Below are positions 23,045-30,400 of a stretch of 49,153 nt of DNA, piece after piece (positions within the stretch are counted from its first letter, which is position 1; every line of letters starts with the position of its first letter). A program made the translations under genes and the position numbers. Origin of the DNA: a virus; IMG/VR virus record IMGVR_UViG_3300048592_001393, positions 1 to 49,153 of that record; one strand, 5' to 3'. Under the pieces are notes generated by a model. The model saw only the letters and a list, made by a program, of their open reading frames with translations, ran no database searches and was not told the DNA's origin.

Positions 23045-24055
23045 CTATTTCAAAAGCACTTCCAGAACCGCTTTCAGCTGCGGGAGCGGAAGGTTTTTGA
23101 TTGAATCGCGTCCCATCTTTATGCGGTCCTCTATTGCGATCATGTCCATTCCAGCTTGGATTTTCATGTCGATCGCCTTGTCAATTTTCGCAAGCCAGTC
23201 CGCGCGCTTCTTTTCCTCGGTTTCCTTGGCACCCTTGGCGTTCAATTCGGTTACGTTCGTCGCGTCCTCACTGATAAAGTCGGGAAAGAAATCCTCGCGC
23301 GATGCCTGTTTGTCTTTCAGCGAATTGTATATTCCATACAGTTCAGCGAATTCATCCTGATCGACCTGATCGTAGGAATGTTTCAGGCGCTTTTCGATCA
23401 TTTCTTTTGTGACACCCAGCTTGTCGAACGCGACCAGCATATTCCGCAAACGGATTTCCCAGGGCTGTTTCCCGTCGCCTTTGGCGATCACCTGTTTCGC
23501 TTTTTCCACCACGTCTGCGACTATGTCGTCGGGGATCATTTTTTCCATGCACGATCGCATGTTTCTGGTCGCAATGTTTGCGATCTTTTCCGCTATGTCG
23601 CGTTCATCGGTGAGTTTCTTCGGTCCCTGGCGTGTGTCGCGGGTGTGGTTCACAGTGAACGTCCGCTTGTGTCCGTTGTTTGCTTCCAGGTCGATGCACC
23701 AGGCCTGGCAGAGGGAATAACCTTCGAAGCGCTGCAGTTCAGCCCAGTCAAAGTCAAGGTTCCGAAAGTGTCTGGCGATCATGGTAATCACCTTGATCGA
23801 AGGACCAGTGACCGTCTGTCCCCCGCGAGGGAACGCATAGGTCGCCATTGCAGCAAGCGACGGTCGTTCGATTTCTTTCATCGCACCGGTATAGCACTGC
23901 ATCATGTCGCGCGGACGCTGGAACGACTGAACGATCCTGGCCTGTATCTGTGCAGCTGCAGCGCGCGCAATAGCTTCCCCGATCATATTTTGCTGGGAGT
24001 TCTGCAGCTGGCCAGGCGTCGATTCGATAACCTGAACTTCATTCGTGTTAAACAT
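23045..24055 (-). CDS. Putative phage recombination-associated protein (RecT neighbourhood), 336 aa
   Basis: A helical N-terminus (AAAAQIQARIVQSFQRPRD) precedes the phrases IERPSLAAMATYAFPRGGQT and VTGPSIKVITMIARHF, which I recognise from an uncharacterised phage family that usually sits beside a Gp157-like gene and recombination genes. The central part has WCIDLEANNGHKRTFTVNHT. The C-terminus is helical and charged. It may be a single-strand annealing or recombination-mediator protein, but the family has no certain function and this is inference. Coupled to the Gp157-like gene by a TAATG overlap. Confidence 0.6.
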   Translation of the reverse strand: MFNTNEVQVIESTPGQLQNSQQNMIGEAIARAAAAQIQARIVQSFQRPRDMMQCYTGAMKEIERPSLAAMATYAFPRGGQTVTGPSIKVITMIARHFRNLDFDWAELQRFEGYSLCQAWCIDLEANNGHKRTFTVNHTRDTRQGPKKLTDERDIAEKIANIATRNMRSCMEKMIPDDIVADVVEKAKQVIAKGDGKQPWEIRLRNMLVAFDKLGVTKEMIEKRLKHSYDQVDQDEFAELYGIYNSLKDKQASREDFFPDFISEDATNVTELNAKGAKETEEKKRADWLAKIDKAIDMKIQAGMDMIAIEDRIKMGRDSIKNLPLPQLKAVLEVLLK

Positions 24056-24630
24056 TATTCGATTTCCTTCGCTGGGATGAATTCGACGTTCGGACTTTTG
24101 ACGATCGACGCGAGTTCACAGGCCAGTTCATGGTCCGCTTTCATTTCGTCGTCGTGTCTTTCGGGGAGCGGACGCAGCGCTGCTTTGAGCGCGATCAGGT
24201 CCCATTCATATTTGGTTCGGATGAATTTATGCGCGTGAATAGCATGGTGATCAGCTGGCTGCTTAAACTTCGGTTCGGTCTTTTCCGAATACTTGATTCG
24301 AACCTGCCATTCGTTCCCGGTGAATTTCTGAAAGTCGTTCGACTGCAGCGCATAAATAAGCTTCCGTTCGATTTGCTTCGCTTTCGACCTGTATCCCTTC
24401 GCGCGCTTGTCCCAGGCTTTTGCGCGGGTTTCGCTTTCCAGCGCCAGAACTTCCAGTCTGTCGATCAGCGACTTGTAATCGTCGATCTTTTCACGACTGT
24501 CCAGCATGAACTGGTCGATCATGTCGGGATCAAAGTCGTTCAGTTCGTCGTCGTGCTCGGTGATCGCTTTCAAAATGAGCCTGAGGGGACTGGCTTTCGT
24601 CGGTATTAGTTGAGTTTGAGTTTCGATCAT
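24055..24630 (-). CDS. Gp157-like protein, 191 aa
   Basis: The layout matches siphovirus Gp157 (Sipho_Gp157): an N-terminal acidic segment (DFDPDMIDQFMLDSREKI), a long coiled coil (LEVLALESETRAKAWDKRAK), then the KLIYALQSNDFQKFTGNEW region and a C-terminal EWDLIALKAALRPLPERHDD. Gp157-type genes accompany phage recombination genes; their biochemical role is not settled. It sits between the recombination gene and the ribbon-helix-helix gene. Confidence 0.65.
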   Translation of the reverse strand: MIETQTQLIPTKASPLRLILKAITEHDDELNDFDPDMIDQFMLDSREKIDDYKSLIDRLEVLALESETRAKAWDKRAKGYRSKAKQIERKLIYALQSNDFQKFTGNEWQVRIKYSEKTEPKFKQPADHHAIHAHKFIRTKYEWDLIALKAALRPLPERHDDEMKADHELACELASIVKSPNVEFIPAKEIE

Positions 24631-24815
24631 ATTGCGATTTCCAGTTTATGTTTGCGTTTAGGACCAGTGCGCAACCTAAGATTTCTTTCCAGACAATTCC
24701 GAACTACGTCGGCTTCGCTCACACCGTCTTTTTCCGCTATTTGCTTGAGTTTCAGTGTCAGCCGAACGGGTATCCAGAAATTTTTGCGTTCCATTGGTTC
24801 ACGTTTTTTTGACAC
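24627..24815 (-). CDS. Ribbon-helix-helix (Arc/MetJ-type) regulator, 62 aa
   Basis: A short strand followed by two helices: RKNFWIPVRLTLKLKQIAEK, then DGVSEADVVRNCLERNL, the pattern of a ribbon-helix-helix DNA-binding dimer. The C-terminus is basic. The start is GTG at 24815 with GGAG nine bases upstream. It is the first gene after the promoter at 24914-24942 and may autoregulate it. Confidence 0.6.
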   Translation of the reverse strand: MSKKREPMERKNFWIPVRLTLKLKQIAEKDGVSEADVVRNCLERNLRLRTGPKRKHKLEIAI

Positions 24816-25326
24816 AAGCTTTTACTCCAATAGTTAAACCGTGCGTAATTCATTAGCACACCCACAGAGCCACGAAAAGCCCCATTATCAAGGGTTTGAA
24901 GAAAATACGGATGCGTATATATGCAGGGAAAAGAGCGCTCAATTTTTAGCTTGCGCGAGAATCAAACAGCCGCTACTGTCGCGCTCGGTGAGGGGGTTCT
25001 TCGCCAGTTCGAAGCGGTTCCAATGCGTCCGTTTTTCGCTTCGAATAAAGGTTTCAGGAGCCATGAACCCCAGCTTTTTTTAATTTGCTAGAACCACGCG
25101 ATAGGAATTTCGCCAGTATTGACTGAACAGACTTCGCAAATTTGGTTTGGCTCTTGAGTGAACCAGCAAAAATTTTGTCGAAAGCTTACCTTGCCGATCA
25201 GCTTGTTCGCGCATCGACAGAAATACCAGCGAAAGAGTTCCTGGGAAAATTCCGAGTTCTTCTAGGTCAGAGGGGAACTAAGGTTCAAAGGTAAAGGTCA
25301 GTTTCGCGTTGACCATGTTTACCCTT
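24816..25326. other. Non-coding control region, left part
   Basis: A 510-base gap with no convincing gene. It contains the leftward promoter (24914-24942) and several TTGAC boxes (near 25117 and 25309). Two short frames (24841-25083 plus; 25080-25214 minus) lack ribosome binding sites and recognisable products. Confidence 0.6.
24914..24942 (-). promoter_or_regulatory. Candidate leftward promoter of the recombination operon
   Basis: Minus-strand TTGAGC (24942-24937) and TATACG (24919-24914) are 17 bases apart, about 100 bases before the GTG of the ribbon-helix-helix gene. Good -35, fair -10. Confidence 0.45.
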
Positions 25327-25365
25327 AAATCCCCCGCTTTTTTGCACTAGGCAAGCGGGGGATTT
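25327..25365. terminator. Perfect 13-bp stem, bidirectional terminator candidate
   Basis: AAATCCCCCGCTT (25327-25339) and AAGCGGGGGATTT (25353-25365) pair perfectly around a 13-base loop. The T-run after the stem is short on both strands, so termination may need extra factors or this may be an RNA-stability element. Confidence 0.55.
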
Positions 25366-25377
25366 CTGCGTTCGGTG

Positions 25378-25417
25378 AAAAAAAATCGGTCCCAGTGCGC
25401 AATGCACCGGAACCGAT
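25378..25417 (-). terminator. Terminator of the 25488-25986 leftward genes
   Basis: ATCGGT (25385-25390) pairs with ACCGAT (25412-25417), with an inner GTGC/GCAC stem (25395-25398, 25404-25407). Read leftward it is followed by eight T residues (25385-25378). Confidence 0.8.
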
Positions 25418-25487
25418 AACAATAGGAATCGCCCTAGTGGGGGATGGATGAACCCCCAGCGCGATCAGGGTTAGTATAGCACCCAGG

Positions 25488-25661
25488 CTAGCTTGATTTC
25501 TTCACTTGCTGCTTTTCTTTCAGCTGCAGCGCGTGTTCCCCGAGGACGACGCGAATATATTCGAGGAACGTCAAACCCTTCCTTTCTGCTTCCTTTTCCA
25601 GTGTCGCTGCGATCGTGTCCGCTATGTACGTTTTAATGAGCGTTTGCTTTTTGACTACCAT
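25488..25661 (-). CDS. Small ribbon-helix-helix-like protein, 57 aa
   Basis: The ATG at 25661 has AGGA at a suitable distance. The product (MVVKKQTLIKTYIADTIAA) starts with a strand, then helices (LEKEAERKGLTFLEYIRVVL), in line with a ribbon-helix-helix regulator. It overlaps the previous gene's end. A longer start to 25691 would overlap further and is rejected. It may repress the rightward early promoter next door. Confidence 0.55.
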   Translation of the reverse strand: MVVKKQTLIKTYIADTIAATLEKEAERKGLTFLEYIRVVLGEHALQLKEKQQVKKSS

Positions 25662-25662
25662 C

Positions 25663-25986
25663 CTAGATCGTCCTTTCGTTTCCGCACTCATTACAAATTG
25701 CAGCGCTCTGATCGTGCGTTTCAGTAAAGCGCTGTTCCGTATTGCAGGAACCGCAGAACAGCTCGTAAGAGTTCCGCAGGTCCTCGACAGTGTGAATCGT
25801 TTCCAGGTCGATCATTTTCGCAAGCGCGGTCTGGAACGTCGCCTTGCGGGGGAGCATATAGAGTTCCCCGGTGGACTTGTTCTTCAGGCAGAGGGGAGCG
25901 AATTCCAGTGTCCAGTTCGTATAGCCCAGGCCGTATGCTGCGCGCTCAAAAAGTTCCTTGGTCTGGTTCCGGGTATTGTCTTTCAT
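25663..25986 (-). CDS. Unknown protein with zinc-ribbon end, 107 aa
   Basis: The ATG at 25986 has GAGGGGATCAAGC upstream. The N-terminus is helical (ERAAYGLGYTNWTLEFAPLC) and the C-terminus holds two cysteine pairs (CGSC; CNEC) as in a zinc ribbon. It is co-transcribed with the small regulator. Function unknown; a metal-binding regulator is possible. Confidence 0.55.
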   Translation of the reverse strand: MKDNTRNQTKELFERAAYGLGYTNWTLEFAPLCLKNKSTGELYMLPRKATFQTALAKMIDLETIHTVEDLRNSYELFCGSCNTEQRFTETHDQSAAICNECGNERTI

Positions 25987-26010
25987 GCTTGATCCCCTCA
26001 TGCACTGTTC

Positions 26011-26028
26011 AATACCCCTATCGGTATT
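26011..26028. promoter_or_regulatory. Palindrome AATACC-n6-GGTATT, possible operator
   Basis: Perfect 6-base inverted halves around CCTATC, between the divergent 25488-25986 and 26207 genes. The nested TATCGGTA (26019-26026) recurs as TACCGATA at 26140-26147 in opposite orientation. Confidence 0.45.
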
Positions 26029-26044
26029 TTGACGGGAAACTTTA

Positions 26045-26119
26045 GGACCTGGACGGTACTTTTTTTTCCCTGTCCAGGACCTTGACAGGTACTTTTTTTT
26101 CCCTTCCCGGTACTTTTCC
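26045..26119. repeat. Tandem repeat with GGTACTTTTTTTTCCCT core
   Basis: The 17-mer GGTACTTTTTTTTCCCT occurs at 26055-26071 and 26088-26104, with a shortened third copy (GGTACTTTTCC, 26109-26119). The flanks also repeat (AGGACCTGGAC; AGGACCTTGACA), giving a unit of about 33 bases. The first copy is flanked by CCTGGAC/GTCCAGG, which can form a hairpin. The A/T runs could bend DNA. Confidence 0.6.
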
Positions 26120-26164
26120 GCTCAAGTTTTCGCCTGACTTACCGATAAGGATATTGTAAGCAGC

Positions 26165-26178
26165 GCGGGGGAACCCGC
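26165..26178 (+). promoter_or_regulatory. Short hairpin in the early leader
   Basis: GCGGG (26165-26169) and CCCGC (26174-26178) enclose GGAA, about 30 bases before the 26207 gene. A structured 5' leader for the rightward early mRNA. Confidence 0.35.
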
Positions 26179-26206
26179 AGAACCCTTGTCCTGAAAGGAA
26201 TTGCCA

Positions 26207-26527
26207 ATGAGTGTCAGCCTGGAAATAGCAAAAACGATCCAAGCACAAATAGGTAAGCAAATTCTGTGGGCTATCGGATGCCAGAAAATGATGGCACTGA
26301 ACGAAACGGAAAATCGCCTGGGTGGGCTGCAGTTTCAAGCTTCGCTGTTTGGCAAATTCCGCTGCGTCGTGACCGTGGAACTGAACGGTCGGGACACCTA
26401 CCGGGTGAAGCTGACAAACCCCAGGACTGGCGCTCTGATCAAGGAAGTAGGGGACGACGTTTATGCGGACGTGCTCGGGGACCTGATCGAAGAATCGGTC
26501 GAACAATACTTCGCAAGCAAACGATGA
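26207..26527 (+). CDS. First rightward early gene, unknown, 106 aa
   Basis: The ATG at 26207 is preceded by AAAGGAATTGCCA. The product has a helical N-terminus (SLEIAKTIQAQIGKQILWAI) and a C-terminal strand-helix part (VYADVLGDLIEESVEQYF). It looks like a small early phage protein of the type often near a switch region. No named family. An in-frame TTG 6 bases upstream is less likely. Confidence 0.6.
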   Translation: MSVSLEIAKTIQAQIGKQILWAIGCQKMMALNETENRLGGLQFQASLFGKFRCVVTVELNGRDTYRVKLTNPRTGALIKEVGDDVYADVLGDLIEESVEQYFASKR

Positions 26528-26536
26528 ACAAACCGA

Positions 26537-26559
26537 GGAACCCCCGCAGAGGGGGTTCC
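26537..26559 (+). terminator. Hairpin after the first early gene
   Basis: GGAACCCCC (26537-26545) and GGGGGTTCC (26551-26559) form a perfect 9-bp stem with the 5-base loop GCAGA, followed by CTTTGAAC. The short T-tail suggests partial termination or an mRNA stability element. Confidence 0.5.
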
Positions 26560-26584
26560 CTTTGAACTTAAAGGAAAGCAAACA

Positions 26585-27118
26585 ATGAAATTCATGATTC
26601 AGGTGAAGAACAGTCTGGCGAACCACACGACCGAAGTCAAACCCCACCACACGAAAGTCGTTCACACGATCGTCGATCTATTGAAAGCGCATCCCGACAT
26701 GCTCACCTGCAGCTATACGTTCACTGATCGGATGTTTAACGGTGAAGAAACCACGGTCACGATCATAAAGGACGACAGCCTGGAAAAGTCCATGGGACGG
26801 GTGATCGAAACCGTGAAACTGGAACGCCAGCTGCAGGAATTGCAGCCAGCTCCCAAACCCCAGCCCGAACCAGCGAAGGGACCTTCGGTCGATCCTGTCG
26901 AGTTCGCCAGGCGTCAAAAAACGAACGTCGGGAAGGTGCGCGCCTGGATGAATACATACAAGGGACACTCTTTCACGATTGCAGCTGTCGCGGAAAAGGT
27001 CGGACTTGATAAGCGACCGACGCAGGACATACTCTGGCGACTTTGGAAAAAGGGTGAACTGAAATCCGATAGGGAAGGGGTTTACTACGCGCCAGGAAAC
27101 GGAAGGGTGAAAGCATGA
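26585..27118 (+). CDS. Unknown protein with C-terminal winged helix, 177 aa
   Basis: The N-terminal half is compact (MKFMIQVKNSLANHTTEVKP), then a Pro-rich linker (PAPKPQPEPAKGPSVDP). The C-terminal part, FTIAAVAEKVGLDKRPTQDI and LWRLWKKGELKSDREGVYYA, reads as a winged helix, so DNA binding is likely. RBS AAAGGAAAGC. The second early rightward gene. It could be a replication or transcription factor. Confidence 0.55.
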   Translation: MKFMIQVKNSLANHTTEVKPHHTKVVHTIVDLLKAHPDMLTCSYTFTDRMFNGEETTVTIIKDDSLEKSMGRVIETVKLERQLQELQPAPKPQPEPAKGPSVDPVEFARRQKTNVGKVRAWMNTYKGHSFTIAAVAEKVGLDKRPTQDILWRLWKKGELKSDREGVYYAPGNGRVKA

Positions 27119-27438
27119 ATATCAGAGTTTATGAATACCGCAGCATGCACGACCAGGCGAACCGGGAGCATGTCGCTGCGAAGTCGTCGTCGGACGCATC
27201 GCATCAGCTGGCTTACAGGCTGTCCGACGAAGGTCTATATGATCCCCAGGTCTGGTTCATCAGTGGTGTGTTCCCCGATCCTGGCGCGCTGATTTCAATT
27301 TGCGAGGAATTCAGGCGACACCTTTTGAAACCTGAGTTTGCGGACACGCTGGTCCAGCATGCGGACGTGGACCAGGGGCTATTGCTTATATCCGAGTTCG
27401 CATCGTTCCTGGCGACTAGGCGGGACCAGGGGATTTAA
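27115..27438 (+). CDS. Unknown early protein, 107 aa
   Basis: Coupled to the preceding gene by an ATGA overlap. No domain is recognised; the product has short strand and helix segments (VYEYRSMHDQANREH; ISICEEFRRHLLKPEF). It may act with the winged-helix protein. Confidence 0.55.
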   Translation: MNIRVYEYRSMHDQANREHVAAKSSSDASHQLAYRLSDEGLYDPQVWFISGVFPDPGALISICEEFRRHLLKPEFADTLVQHADVDQGLLLISEFASFLATRRDQGI

Positions 27439-27596
27439 ACCGGGATTGCGCAATTTTTACCTGCCAGGACGAAATTCAGGCTGGAACCAGTCTGAATTTC
27501 CCAGCCAACATAGCTAGTTATGCGATTCTTAAAATATATATAAATTATGAATCACTTTCTGCCGAAAAGGTGTATAGTGAGGGACAGGGGGAACGA

Positions 27597-27929
27597 GTGA
27601 AGGAACTGCTTTGGATCGGGAACGCACTGAAAGAGCTTCGGGACCTTCCCGAGGACATAAAGCGCGAAATAGGGTTCGACCTGCGATTGCTTCAAAAGGG
27701 TGTGGAACCTCGGGACTTCAAACCCATGTCCACGGTAGGGAAGGGGGTTCTGGAAATCCGGGTTCGGGACGGTGAAGGTCGGAACGTCGGTCGCTGTTTT
27801 TATGTCGTGAACCGTGGGGATAAGGTGATCGTGCTTCACTCATTCGTCAAAAAGTCCCAGAAAACCCCGAAAGCTGAAATCGAAAAGGGACAGGTTCGCT
27901 ATAAGACCATGGAACAGGTTCTGAAATAA
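27597..27929 (+). CDS. higB: HigB/RelE-type toxin, 110 aa
   Basis: A phage-derived HigB-like toxin (Gp49/DUF891): LLWIGNALKELRDLPEDIKR, then GFDLRLLQKGVEPRDFKPM, then VLEIRVRDGEGRNVGRCFYV and VIVLHSFVKKSQKTPKAE, the RelE fold with the conserved HxFxKKxxKTP end. Such toxins cleave mRNA at the ribosome. The GTG start (27597) has GGGGGAACGA just before it. The antitoxin follows 17 bases downstream. Confidence 0.85.
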   Translation: MKELLWIGNALKELRDLPEDIKREIGFDLRLLQKGVEPRDFKPMSTVGKGVLEIRVRDGEGRNVGRCFYVVNRGDKVIVLHSFVKKSQKTPKAEIEKGQVRYKTMEQVLK

Positions 27930-27946
27930 AACGAAAGGAACGGACC

Positions 27947-28258
27947 ATGAAAAAGAAAATCGAAAACGAAGAGAAGGTCGAATATACAAAAGGCGATAAC
28001 GTGTTTGAGGACCTGGGGTTTAGCCCGGACGAAAGCGCGCGTCTGCGTTTCAAGCAGGACCTTTGGCTTTATATCGTCGATAACATAAAGCAGCGCGACC
28101 TGACTCAGCATCAGGTTTCGAAAATCCTGGACATTCCCCAGTCGCGCGTAAGCAATGTTGTGAACGGAAAGATTCAAGGAATAACGATCGACTCACTAAT
28201 GGAATTTGCAGCGAAGCTTGATCAAAATGTTGTGTTTGAAATAAAGCGACTTGCATGA
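27947..28258 (+). CDS. higA: HigA-type antitoxin, helix-turn-helix, 103 aa
   Basis: The partner of the preceding toxin. The N-terminus is acidic, and the C-terminal two thirds hold an XRE-type helix-turn-helix (LTQHQVSKILDIPQSRVSNV; then SLMEFAAKLDQNVVFEI). Toxin-first order is typical of HigBA. It should bind the toxin and repress the operon promoter upstream of 27597. In a phage genome this can support maintenance or host-defence control. Confidence 0.85.
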   Translation: MKKKIENEEKVEYTKGDNVFEDLGFSPDESARLRFKQDLWLYIVDNIKQRDLTQHQVSKILDIPQSRVSNVVNGKIQGITIDSLMEFAAKLDQNVVFEIKRLA

Positions 28259-28269
28259 AGGTGACTACC

Positions 28270-28428
28270 ATGGAAATAAGGCAGGACCTATATGATTCGC
28301 TTTTCCAAGTTCTTGTCGAAGCTGACCTTGCATTACAAAGCAAGGAACTAAAAAATCTTCACGAAGCTGTCAAACATGCTCAAGCTTTTTATCCCGAAGT
28401 CTGGACTGCTCAAACCACTGCAAATTGA
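28270..28428 (+). CDS. Small ORF after higA, 52 aa
   Basis: The ATG at 28270 is preceded by GAAGGTGACTACC, a fair ribosome binding site 11 bases after the higA stop. The product is helical (MEIRQDLYDSLFQVLVEAD, then ALQSKELKNLHEAVKHA). Its last 59 bases are antisense to the end of the methyltransferase gene. It may be a third member of the toxin-antitoxin operon; this is inference from position. Too short for family recognition. Confidence 0.5.
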   Translation: MEIRQDLYDSLFQVLVEADLALQSKELKNLHEAVKHAQAFYPEVWTAQTTAN

Positions 28429-29458
28429 TTTCATTCGCCAGGCGCTGCAGCATAAGCGGGGGAACCGACATTCCGGTCACGAAAACCGGTCTGATCCCCA
28501 GGCTGTCGTAGTCGTCCGGGAAAGACTGCAGCCTGATACAAGCCAGCGATCCCGCGACTTTCCAGTCTTCGATTTCGCGCTCCCTGAAATATAGACCGCT
28601 TGCTGTCGCTGTCGGAGCGGGCATCGTTCGGGTGTCCCATAAAGGACGCAGACCTTTTCGCGTTCGTCGCAAATTTGCTTTTCCGCAGAGATATCCGTCA
28701 AGCAGTCCTTCCGTTGCTTCATAGGCGCTGATTTCCTTTTCTCTAAAGTTTAGAATCAGCTCGGGGAAATCCTGATCCCTGCGACGCGCGACGAAGAACG
28801 TCCGTTCCCTGCGCTGCGCGACTCCCATGCGCGCAGCGTTCAATAGGAACAGCTGGCAGTCGTAGCCGATCGCATCGAAGCGCTTGAAAATTTCTTTCAC
28901 GTATCCCCTGGCGGTTCCACTGATCAAGCCTTTCACGTTTTCCGCGACGACGACGCGCGGGTTCAGCTTGCGCGCGGTTTGGATGAAATGAAAGAAAAGG
29001 TCGTCCAGGACCTGTTCTGCCTGTCCTTCCTTGAATTTCTTTTTGACCTGCCAGCGCTTTTCACGATCGCCGGCCATGCTGAACGAACTGCAAGGCGGGG
29101 ATCCGTCCAGAATGTCCAGTTCAAAAAGTTCGCGGGGAAGCTGGTGGGGCTTGATGCGGTTAAAATCCTGAACTGGCATCGTGAAGAAAAATTGCGGTTT
29201 CAGATTCTTTAAATACATCGCAGCGATTTTCGGATCTATTTCGACTCCACCGAGTACGTCGAACCCGGCAAGCTTATAACCCATGCTTGAGCCCCCGCCA
29301 CAAGCGAAGCATGAAAAGACTTTCAGCCCGTTTGGCTTAAGTCCGACTTCCGACTTTCGCAGCTGCGCGAGTGTCCAGGGGACGCTGGTCAATTCGTCCG
29401 CTATATAGCGACGCTCATTTTTTATCGTCGAATTCAAAGCCACACCTCGGACAGACAT
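28370..29458 (-). CDS. C5 cytosine DNA methyltransferase, 362 aa
   Basis: Transfers a methyl group from SAM to cytosine in a specific DNA site. Conserved motifs are visible: motif I (FSCFACGGGSSMGYKLAGFD), motif IV with the catalytic Cys (DGSPPCSSFSMAGD), motif VI (VVAENVKGL), motif VIII (AQRRERTFFVA) and motif X (SVPPLMLQRLANEI). Motif I is unusual, with FACGGG instead of the common FxGxGG. No partner nuclease is adjacent, so it is an orphan, probably protecting phage DNA from restriction. The target sequence is unknown. The start overlaps the ParB-like gene. Confidence 0.9.
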   Translation of the reverse strand: MSVRGVALNSTIKNERRYIADELTSVPWTLAQLRKSEVGLKPNGLKVFSCFACGGGSSMGYKLAGFDVLGGVEIDPKIAAMYLKNLKPQFFFTMPVQDFNRIKPHQLPRELFELDILDGSPPCSSFSMAGDREKRWQVKKKFKEGQAEQVLDDLFFHFIQTARKLNPRVVVAENVKGLISGTARGYVKEIFKRFDAIGYDCQLFLLNAARMGVAQRRERTFFVARRRDQDFPELILNFREKEISAYEATEGLLDGYLCGKANLRRTRKGLRPLWDTRTMPAPTATASGLYFREREIEDWKVAGSLACIRLQSFPDDYDSLGIRPVFVTGMSVPPLMLQRLANEINLQWFEQSRLRDKKLEHV

Positions 29459-30101
29459 GATCGAACTTTTCGAAATCCCCTGCAGTGAATTCCTTCGAAC
29501 CGGGTTTCGCTTCCCCAGGCTGGGGCTGCGGGGTATGGGTTTCGATCGTCGTGACTCGATTCGATTCGATCGTCCGGCTTTCCTTTTTCATGGGGATTTC
29601 AGCTGGCGGGGGATCGTCCTCTGCAAGCGCGTCCGACTGTTCCTCTGCGTCGTCCTCACCGAAAAGGCTGTCCAGCTCCCCGTCGTCAAAGCCCAGTTCT
29701 TCGTCGTCGAAGTCGTCGTCCAGCTCGTGAAGTTCGTCCAGCTCGGCTTTCAGGTTTTCGATATCCCATTCCGATTCATTCAGACGGTTATCAGCAATCC
29801 TGATTTTCTTTTTCTGCGATTCGGTGAGCCCCGGCTTGATAATGCAAGGCGCGTCGATCATATTCAGCGAACGCGCTGCAGCATAGCGCTTGTGGCCTTT
29901 CAGAATTATATGGTTTTCGTCCAGAACGATAGGCTGGTCCCATCCAACCTCAAGTATATGATCCGCGAGTTTTTCAATATCGGGACCTTTATGTTTCTTA
30001 TTGTTTTTCTCGTAAGGCTTGATCTTACTGAGCGGAACCATGGTCACATCAGAGTCGATTGTGACGATCACCTGCGCTGGCCGCGGCTTTTTTCTTGCCA
30101 T
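29415..30101 (-). CDS. ParB/Srx-domain protein with zinc-ribbon end, 228 aa
   Basis: The N-terminal ~110 residues match the ParB-N fold: MVPLSKIKPYEKNNKKHKGP, then LADHILEVGWDQPIVLDENH and the GHKRYAAARSL motif. The middle is acidic low complexity (DELHELDDDFDDEELGFDDG). The end has a cysteine pair (CPRCGFEF). Such proteins often lie beside phage DNA methyltransferases and may be CTP-dependent DNA-binding or nuclease proteins. The ATG at 30101 is chosen for GGGAGG upstream. It overlaps both neighbours. Confidence 0.75.
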   Translation of the reverse strand: MARKKPRPAQVIVTIDSDVTMVPLSKIKPYEKNNKKHKGPDIEKLADHILEVGWDQPIVLDENHIILKGHKRYAAARSLNMIDAPCIIKPGLTESQKKKIRIADNRLNESEWDIENLKAELDELHELDDDFDDEELGFDDGELDSLFGEDDAEEQSDALAEDDPPPAEIPMKKESRTIESNRVTTIETHTPQPQPGEAKPGSKEFTAGDFEKFDHVCPRCGFEFDDKK

Positions 30102-30306
30102 GCTGAAAATCCTCCCGAGCTGTTTCCCATAAAATGTTTCGTGATTCAGTTTCAATCCAATCCCTAAGCAGCTTGACCGCGTCGTCGAAGTCCTGCATCA
30201 GGGGACTTTCCCTGCGCTTCATAGATGAAAAGGTTTCCGATCTCATAACGACAGCCCAGTATCCGTTTTGATTCACCAGTTGAAAATCAATCTTGATCAT
30301 GGACAT
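30049..30306 (-). CDS. Unknown protein, 85 aa
   Basis: The ATG at 30306 has GGGGAGGCGATC. The product is compact (MSMIKIDFQLVNQNGYWAVV, then a charged helical part). It overlaps the ParB-like gene by 53 bases. Position suggests it belongs to the methyltransferase/ParB operon. The upstream extension to 30357 has no suitable ribosome binding site. Confidence 0.55.
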   Translation of the reverse strand: MSMIKIDFQLVNQNGYWAVVMRSETFSSMKRRESPLMQDFDDAVKLLRDWIETESRNILWETAREDFQHGKKKAAASAGDRHNRL

Positions 30307-30400
30307 GATCGCCTCCCCAGGAAAATAGCCCGGAACGCGAGTCGCATCCCGAGCCATGGAAAAAAAGGTGAGTCCCTATGAAATCGAATTGCTTTAAATC

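Noticed and set aside
24841-25083. 80-aa plus-strand ORF in the control region
   Set aside because: No suitable ribosome binding site and no recognisable sequence; it runs across the candidate promoter at 24914-24942.
25080-25214. 44-aa minus-strand ORF in the control region
   Set aside because: There is no ribosome binding site and the product is Arg-rich and featureless.
26042-26665. 207-aa minus-strand ORF with short repeats
   Set aside because: It is antisense to two well-initiated early genes and its C-terminal repeats come from the DNA tandem repeat at 26045-26119.
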